Notes under the pieces: model-generated
Databases searched by the model: none
Told to the model about the DNA's origin: nothing
Seen by the model: only the letters and a program-made list of their open reading frames with translations
From: Candidatus Omnitrophota bacterium
Lineage (GTDB): Bacteria > Omnitrophota > Omnitrophia > Omnitrophales > JACROU01
NCBI GenBank assembly: GCA_016206875.1
Contig: JACQQR010000014.1
Location: 1 to 18,409 of the forward strand
Direction: 5' to 3'
Length of the DNA: 18,409 bases
Part shown: in pieces, positions 17,601 to 18,409 of the stretch
How positions within the stretch are numbered: the stretch's first letter is position 1
Layout of the letters: each line of letters begins with the position of its first letter
Translations under genes and position numbers: made by a program

Positions 17601-18223
17601 AAATGACGGCCGGCCAGGACGCGGAGCTCGCTTTCCATCCGCTCCCAATCGGCGTGGATGGTGTCGCGGCCGTGGGCGGCCTGTGCGTAGGCGTCCAGAT
17701 TGGCCAAATAGGCGTCAAAGTTGTCGATGCCGACCAGATCAAAATCCGCCTCGCGCGTGAGGTAAGCATACTGGGCGCCGGACAGGCGCAGGCGGTCCAT
17801 AAAATGATAGGCCACTTTTTTGCGCAGTTTTGCGTCCTGAATCGGATACAGCTCGTCGAGCGGCACGAGGCCATCGTAACCTTCTATTAATACACGGCGA
17901 ATCCCGAATTGTTGGGTGAGGCGGTGGATTAAAGCGGCGATGTGACGCTGGGCCTCCAGGGAGTTGTGCGCGTCTTGAATATAAATAATAGGAAAGGCGG
18001 TGCTGCCCGCGTGCTGGGAATCCACCGAGCCGAAGCGCGCAGGAATGGCTTTAACAATGGGTTCTAATGAAATGGAACTAGGGGCGAGTGAAACAGGAAC
18101 TTGTGCCTGGGCAGAAACGGGAAAAAGACTTAAAGAAAAAAGTGCGAGCGCAAGACAAGCGATAATGCGATTTCGTCTCAATGATTTAAACGAGGGCATT
18201 AAACTGGGTTGATCCTTTTCCAC
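8078..18223 (-). CDS. Giant exported modular protein with ChaN/TraB-like, uridylyltransferase-like and phosphoglucomutase domains
   Basis: One ORF of 3381 codons, roughly 370 kDa. Residues 16-40 form a signal peptide (basic RRNR, hydrophobic core, cleavage near AQA at 40). Then come a ChaN/TraB-like domain (about 70-450), unit 1 (545-846), unit 2 (847-1131), a third half-unit (1132-1225), an unknown region (1226-1590), a uridylyltransferase-like domain (about 1590-2000), small modules (2130-2453), a phosphohexomutase (about 2540-3170) and an unknown C-terminal domain (3190-3381). Thirteen SLG motifs mark many junctions. Four palindromic repeats are translated at residues 251-290, 470-490, 2135-2162 and 2418-2445. 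The start at 18223 is GTG behind a small hairpin; ATG at 18199 (residue 9) is an alternative and keeps the signal peptide. The fused enzymes normally work in the cytoplasm, so the export signal is puzzling. I do not recognise the whole protein. Confidence 0.85.
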   Translation of the reverse strand: MEKDQPSLMPSFKSLRRNRIIACLALALFSLSLFPVSAQAQVPVSLAPSSISLEPIVKAIPARFGSVDSQHAGSTAFPIIYIQDAHNSLEAQRHIAALIHRLTQQFGIRRVLIEGYDGLVPLDELYPIQDAKLRKKVAYHFMDRLRLSGAQYAYLTREADFDLVGIDNFDAYLANLDAYAQAAHGRDTIHADWERMESELRVLAGRHFPKAIRRWQKLKDRFEAGQLSLADYLMRMNRVFPVTEKYPNLSVILSPTQSDEESGSHTVNVASAPQNIKGTAGKILRSAQNDKIDSKSFFRELDRYESDFAASQLTTASARQTLRYQEDLKLIRRLSLMQITPEEWSYLKTRVRKFRTRDLARFLARELKKPIVLKAEWERLIRSAENFYTAARRRDRYFHKHLAEIQEPTILVTGGFHKKAITGFLKKKNISYVSLMPKIRAEDPKHQKRYDYLMSGNFYQDELPFVTSLAPRPRAAEGEGRLAEGERGEGELNPIQAALQPTHPALARTGRLNVHSAISAYARMLAPSFAALPRARASRASSLGAKRSARKVVVTRDGGLTTLTITENRRKTEVSARTGHEFATKLRDAFSSQLIGEVDFFPGAQMLLIQSGSRTDGADWHNIDALKNMLKRVFGASSLGVPVVTGEPIVLTHVQDGQPVSLTIYPELGNHDQFTFYVESNGKKESAGTFQRSAGRSWNLQINNLDKLFGRDGFNATVLQWFLQKAIRLTANIRNPLTLRLVSDPAILDAARSLFEDGSIEVFSPALSSQGPVVAPMNVWIRLDHFNQASLSQTSIDVSGRPRAEFAVVTREEPMDQFMPEERTAQAKAGERDAETRRTLAARGSSLGQRVEVTRDNGQTTLKLDGQVRVSERTPEAFARQLETVFPQSDDLAPRYSARFIGTLPTNKFANMLAIKVIGTPAGSETEHFANWDDLEAIQAIVTKALGRSLGDVLFVRNKRIDLGIPGSSQKVGIYIHEARQPFLGVKVAVGDRWIDMGKFYIKKDGALFLTLNRWLDEELPAPGATLVVLEWFLEKAIRLTGKREKPLVLTRINNVNVVQTVEALFERGSVHRQPTTHAAFFESAAATDDSVDIHGRPPAAMLAKIQNDQPENKLTAPERAAQGTRSRGLSLGEVRVTRRPEGSMELTTLLVRGKAVIEALGGEQFAMRLREDLQLEGAEFIPANKALASAQLKINSVDIPWSDLEGIAGAIEQALRARGHNVPLRTTTTRHYNWLLHDLAERTTDLPILGITKPAQKLLLALVGDPQAVPGGLTQNQAIAWLQMMRQEGPFVLIPNYERASAQMLLTTALFSPPSTETSPALPAAAGSLGEEKSAIDLDGVRILVPQNVIANQSIEGNRAVLTNPNGYRLHLAVMRHRGETYLQVGNSVYLVMQPTVGDPLTADIETLNPIGNMEWFHFFYLSARNLPVNQYRFALPVDEVSEGESLRLFPLNTSVYPDRRNNLYPALVPERTEEEVRALRREVEAAAREIYEKTQSVEQIKFNFFKVIHQLAFVGMHGDAQNHEDVQDVLNGMIRSDAFAEHRAMLVQLSDHIKFGYEGIDWNKWKAAKAKLRAAAKDTSAKAPPARALTAFERPVEAVRLNVPDLENWEVVKVEALAEGDPEVKSMTSDRKSIVYTLGNLLIQNSIIVALAFAGGSATTVKKIMKKHKLIHLALKVATNVNPGAWISILQARIGLILGQNRKSKIVVVTNVSGGIERESDHSTRADLKEKYAKELANGQIHLAIQRSGLVLDPKTGEPIRYKDGRVATVAENHLWAFLALLLDKTKVIDILENTSGIIVAGNGDNVLNYPRPGMIGEMIYAREHEGRAVATVAMMAPSAGDKKGGFAARVTYRNRKTMAETTRIEIREVSEFPTRDKSETKFSATDLAKEKGSAFYQQAEQNGWFIEDIFGITAGRPKKVAFNVAFYAIDLKLIAARIFQLNEVDQDLAVKLAQIPDQEWQDRIIDLAEKVPQTVQPQKEAPSEDGSEAPKGWMTEQAIQDLIVNGLALLTTPEGRPEPETLISIAPRADTFLPYKGTLQEILDELGQVIPGAEQAYDLIANMRRYKGVVAELLKLGHRLVLGNSEYVTEVQPVASKAEVMAANQAADANQRVERKPFTPRAHASSLGVSSVILSPTQSGEESGWRRPDSSSASRPQNDKRTGAASLGVVDVVWDTEQGIRAIVYVDNQCVANAPNGLELAQQLGENLSLNVSFEPVSEAAFHGVLTIDGERVSAASETAIAASLERALVRHGTGDSLGKQAVEADVEQKPYAARAGSLGSNPSTAVVDVWFDSGRFLFAIDNQIQFSWRDGDELAGNLRGWAQYNYALRTALVAEVVGYGVIGYLMADEYIAQSVGRAVKVRWAGDGGRLQERSVLWRDPQAVKGLLKEIIHSLEEQGLSKHQSSAASLGLSSVILSPTQSGEESGWRRLDSSSASRSQNDRKGANAASLGQNEQITRLAALARDQNLIGESTQDNLAQWADESYNVVIDGRLAHEQIEEWLKKALKSADFPGISDEDAKAAAKELNDRFFTKIDVGTAGLRGKLGVGSARINVVTVGTFVEAHARYLEKLNQEVQAKPVWHGPKPENAVYLAYDSREGSYDPATGGPGFLVKMAAGIYVSHGIEVRVFDHPTPTPELAFAVHRFNVLGGAVFTASHNPLSDNGFKPYGSHGGQMVGEAASELKSYVTAIKSFAEVPQLDYDQALQDEKIKIMGEAIDAAYVDMVLAARAQTPDFRGLRVAATALHGTSDRLMSRVLRAMGLPEVNLFWVEDQRKPDGTFGKGGKGAVEKPNPQDSTALKRLMEVMAENNCDIGLANDPDADRLTVIIKNPASNPGDSIEKRYQILNGNQQMALILDYKMRNNEKKPGSERYENAIFWTTVVSSGLATAVAEDYDLKVIEHLVGFKYAGQLMAELQEGAVSRLMAATGLFEQSQLIKDQISKEGYASLTLDQQRLILQKHSHLFVSGGEQSYGGAEDSSVRDKDGIALGARFVEMAAVAKDKGRSLHTSLEYLYNRHGYFRESLDEVRVEGEAGNRIKKGIMDIVMAGETLPRKIAGWDVVAVLDYEQQKAYDPNTERIFFDHTAKGHVKLPDSEVKVPAFIDELGKPLPKERFVTYVLKSGAYTAFVTVRPSGTELKINLYVRTQGTVRQRAAVSRWNGRAMAEMKAALLVLEKAFVDAMQAASLGNASGKMLVQQVKARALKAFGSLADRPAPIVFTAEEFAGFSPDLQQLIQILFAEKKIKVLITETEGRTVPAIFCAPSLVRQVQTLPGILTRSDAAALRGFLGRTRVVYLTQALKNTRFPERLLAGESRRFIFAKLAPGQSSLLAAALLHAVNDSSPIQVDNDGFWAPNAADTLVAETVQGYLRDLVFAYQA
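8714..10786 (-). other. Phosphoglucomutase/phosphomannomutase domain of the giant protein
   Basis: Residues about 2480-3170 are a full alpha-D-phosphohexomutase of the PGM2-like subgroup, which interconverts glucose 6-phosphate and glucose 1-phosphate or related sugars. Every catalytic landmark is present in order. These are GTAGLRG (from Gly2541), the phosphoserine loop TASHNP (Ser2660), the metal loop DPDADR (Asp2822), the sugar loop GGEQSYG (from Gly2971), and the phosphate loop RPSGTELK (Arg3135). All four domains are therefore present and the enzyme looks active. It follows SLG at 2453 and ends shortly before SLG at 3189. Confidence 0.92.
10889..10972 (-). repeat. Palindromic repeat GTCATTCTGAG type, copy 2, in coding frame
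   Basis: The 84-nt element starts GTCATTCTGAG and ends CTCAGAATGAC. Its arms also share GAAGAATCT/AGATTCTTC. It differs from copy 3 at two of 84 positions, and similarity continues through the following 18 bases into the next SLG codons. It is translated as SVILSPTQSGEESG and DSSSASRSQND, low-complexity residues unlike the flanking domains. It lies just before the phosphohexomutase part. Confidence 0.85.
11738..11821 (-). repeat. Palindromic repeat GTCATTCTGAG type, copy 3, in coding frame
   Basis: Same 84-nt element as at 10889-10972, in the same orientation and frame, 849 bp away. It is translated as SVILSPTQSGEESG and DSSSASRPQND between the SLG motifs at Ser2129 and Ser2169. Each arm contains a small inner hairpin, CCGC-GAA-GCGG on one side and CCGA-CGCAG-TCGG on the other. 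Confidence 0.85.
12224..13456 (-). other. UTP-glucose-1-phosphate uridylyltransferase-like domain of the giant protein
   Basis: Residues about 1590-2000 resemble the UDPGP family, which makes UDP-sugars from UTP and a sugar 1-phosphate. I see a nucleotide-binding-like ALAFAGGSATTVKK near 1660, VVVTNVS, the stretch SGLVLDPKTGEPIRYKDGRV, then IIVAGNGDNVLNYPRPGMIG near 1806 (matching the family's N-V-D-N-L region) and GDKKGGFAARV. The first motif lacks the usual Arg and following Gly (GG-x-AT-R-x-G), and the family HGDL-like motif reads ENHLWAFL. Activity is therefore uncertain. Assignment is by remembered family pattern and is moderately secure. Confidence 0.6.
14831..16591 (-). repeat. Tandem duplication of a ~290-residue unit in the giant protein
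   Basis: Unit 1 is residues 545-846 and unit 2 is 847-1131. Each begins with a strand V-x-VTRD-x-G, continues to an internal SLG (638 and 949), then shares VLQWFLQKAIRLT / VLEWFLEKAIRLT, LFEDGS / LFERGS, SIDVSGRP / SVDIHGRP and a basic PEER-AQ tail before the closing SLG. The first half recurs alone after Ser1131 (VRVTRRPEG), after Ser2169 and, more distantly, after Ser2281. The copies are divergent, so the duplication is old. No known family is recognised. Confidence 0.8.
16754..16816 (-). repeat. CCCTC-family repeat with a second hairpin cassette, in coding frame
   Basis: On the - strand it reads GCCCCTCGCCCTCGCGCAGC, AGAGGGAGAGGGCC, the hairpin GACTCGCCGAAGGCGAGC, then GGGGTGAGGGT. It is homologous to the repeats at 6993-7055 and 7814-7910 but carries a different inner hairpin at the same place. 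It is translated as about 21 residues (APRPRAAEGEGRLAEGERGE) directly after the ChaN/TraB-like domain, in a linker. Confidence 0.75.
16874..18016 (-). other. ChaN/TraB (Tiki-superfamily)-like domain of the giant protein
   Basis: Residues about 70-450 have the outline of the ChaN/TraB/Tiki superfamily. A first strand ends IIYIQDAH (Asp84, His86). AQRHIAALIHRL is followed by VLIEGYDG (Glu114, Gly115). A long helical middle comes next, and near the end TILVTGGFHKKAI (His417) is followed by a strand SYVSLMPKI. Members include heme-binding lipoproteins and putative metalloproteases; the exact activity is unknown. Residues 251-290 are an inserted repeat in the helical middle. Confidence 0.55.
17354..17473 (-). 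repeat. Palindromic repeat GTCATTCTGAG type, copy 1, in coding frame
   Basis: The ends are the same as in copies 2 and 3 (GTCATTCTGAG and CTCAGAATGAC, with inner GAAGAATCT/AGATTCTTC), but the interior is longer (about 58 nt) and contains a small hairpin TTCTGC-GGA-GCAGAA (17400-17414). The left arm lacks the inner hairpin present in the others. It is translated as residues 251-290 inside the ChaN/TraB-like domain, beginning SVILSPTQSDEESG and ending LRSAQND. Confidence 0.85.
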
Positions 18224-18266
18224 AGCAAATTTTTTGCTTCCCGTCCGTGGGATGAAACTTGTTCGA

Positions 18267-18294
18267 AATATAACACCCCCATTTCAAATTGCAA
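18267..18294 (-). promoter_or_regulatory. Candidate promoter of the giant gene
   Basis: On the - strand TTGCAA (18289-18294), a 16-nt spacer and TATATT (18267-18272) resemble -35 and -10 boxes. The transcript would begin near 18260 and have a leader of about 37 nt to the GTG or 61 nt to the ATG. A small hairpin AGCAAA-TTT-TTTGCT (18224-18238) in the leader directly abuts the GTG. Confidence 0.35.
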
Positions 18295-18313
18295 GCCGAA
18301 ATTTAAGACCGAA

Positions 18314-18409
18314 TTGCCCCTAATTAAAAGTAACCCGAATTGAATTTTGACCCTATCGTTGCCCCAAGATAAAAGTAACCCGAGCCAAAGGGGGAAAACG
18401 ATATGGGAC
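18314..18409 (+). mobile_element. Possible left end of an insertion sequence (partial)
   Basis: Two direct repeats of 25 nt, both starting TTGCCCC and ending TAAAAGTAACCCGA, lie at 18314-18338 and 18359-18383, agreeing at about 22 positions. They are followed by a strong ribosome binding site and an ATG at 18403. Multiple direct repeats just upstream of the first gene are typical of the ends of IS21-type elements. The transposase itself lies outside the window, so the family cannot be confirmed. Confidence 0.35.
18403..18409 (+). CDS. Start of an unknown gene (two codons visible)
   Basis: An ATG GGA follows AAGGGGGAAAACGAT, whose purine-rich GGGGG core ends 8 nt before the start codon, an unusually strong ribosome binding site for this window. 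Only two codons lie within the window. The preceding direct repeats suggest a transposase gene, which is inference. Confidence 0.35.

Noticed and set aside
8078..18223. Giant adhesin, polyketide or nonribosomal peptide synthase
   Set aside because: No carrier, condensation, ketosynthase, cadherin, Ig-like or autotransporter motifs are visible; the recognisable parts are sugar-phosphate enzymes and a ChaN/TraB-like domain.
8078..18223. Assembly artefact joining separate genes
   Set aside because: The frame is open for 3381 codons with consistent SLG motifs and related modules from residue 545 to 2412, which is not expected from chance joining; independent reads would settle it.

Overview
The window most resembles a candidate-phylum bacterium of the Omnitrophota (Omnitrophica/OP3, PVC-like) type. 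The grounds are one huge multidomain ORF with an N-terminal signal peptide, and a high density of short palindromic repeats, several of which are translated in frame inside genes. This taxonomic call is inference from style; no 16S or other taxonomic marker is present.

Layout, left to right. Bases 1-162 carry a possible 3' end of a histidine-kinase-like ATPase gene on the + strand. Bases 163-623 are repeat-rich and non-coding. A type II toxin-antitoxin operon, higB then higA, reads on the - strand (1371 to 624) from a near-consensus promoter that contains a perfect inverted repeat and appears to produce a leaderless toxin mRNA. An 85-nt palindromic repeat separates it from a complete cobalamin-dependent methionine synthase gene, metH (1589-5263, - strand). 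A 102-bp divergent intergenic region with paired palindromes lies between metH and an MFS transporter gene (5366-6745, + strand). That gene converges on a small glutamine-amidotransferase-like gene (6770-7567, - strand), which carries an in-frame repeat insertion. Bases 7568-8077 are non-coding and hold a large composite hairpin.

The right half, 8078-18223 on the - strand, is a single uninterrupted ORF of 3381 codons. Its product has a signal peptide, a TraB/ChaN (Tiki-superfamily)-like domain, two tandem copies of an unknown ~290-residue unit, further copies of half of that unit, a UTP-glucose-1-phosphate uridylyltransferase-like domain with degraded motifs, a complete phosphoglucomutase/phosphomannomutase domain and an unknown ~190-residue C-terminal domain. 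Thirteen Ser-Leu-Gly motifs, mostly written with the same eight bases (AGTTTGGG), fall at or near module junctions. Four palindromic repeats are translated in frame inside it. The right end (18314-18409) has direct repeats and a strong ribosome binding site before an ATG, possibly the edge of an insertion sequence.

The genes do not form one pathway. The most unusual content is the giant modular protein, which joins the enzyme families for two consecutive steps toward UDP-glucose behind an export signal, and the nested palindromic repeats that have invaded it without breaking its frame.
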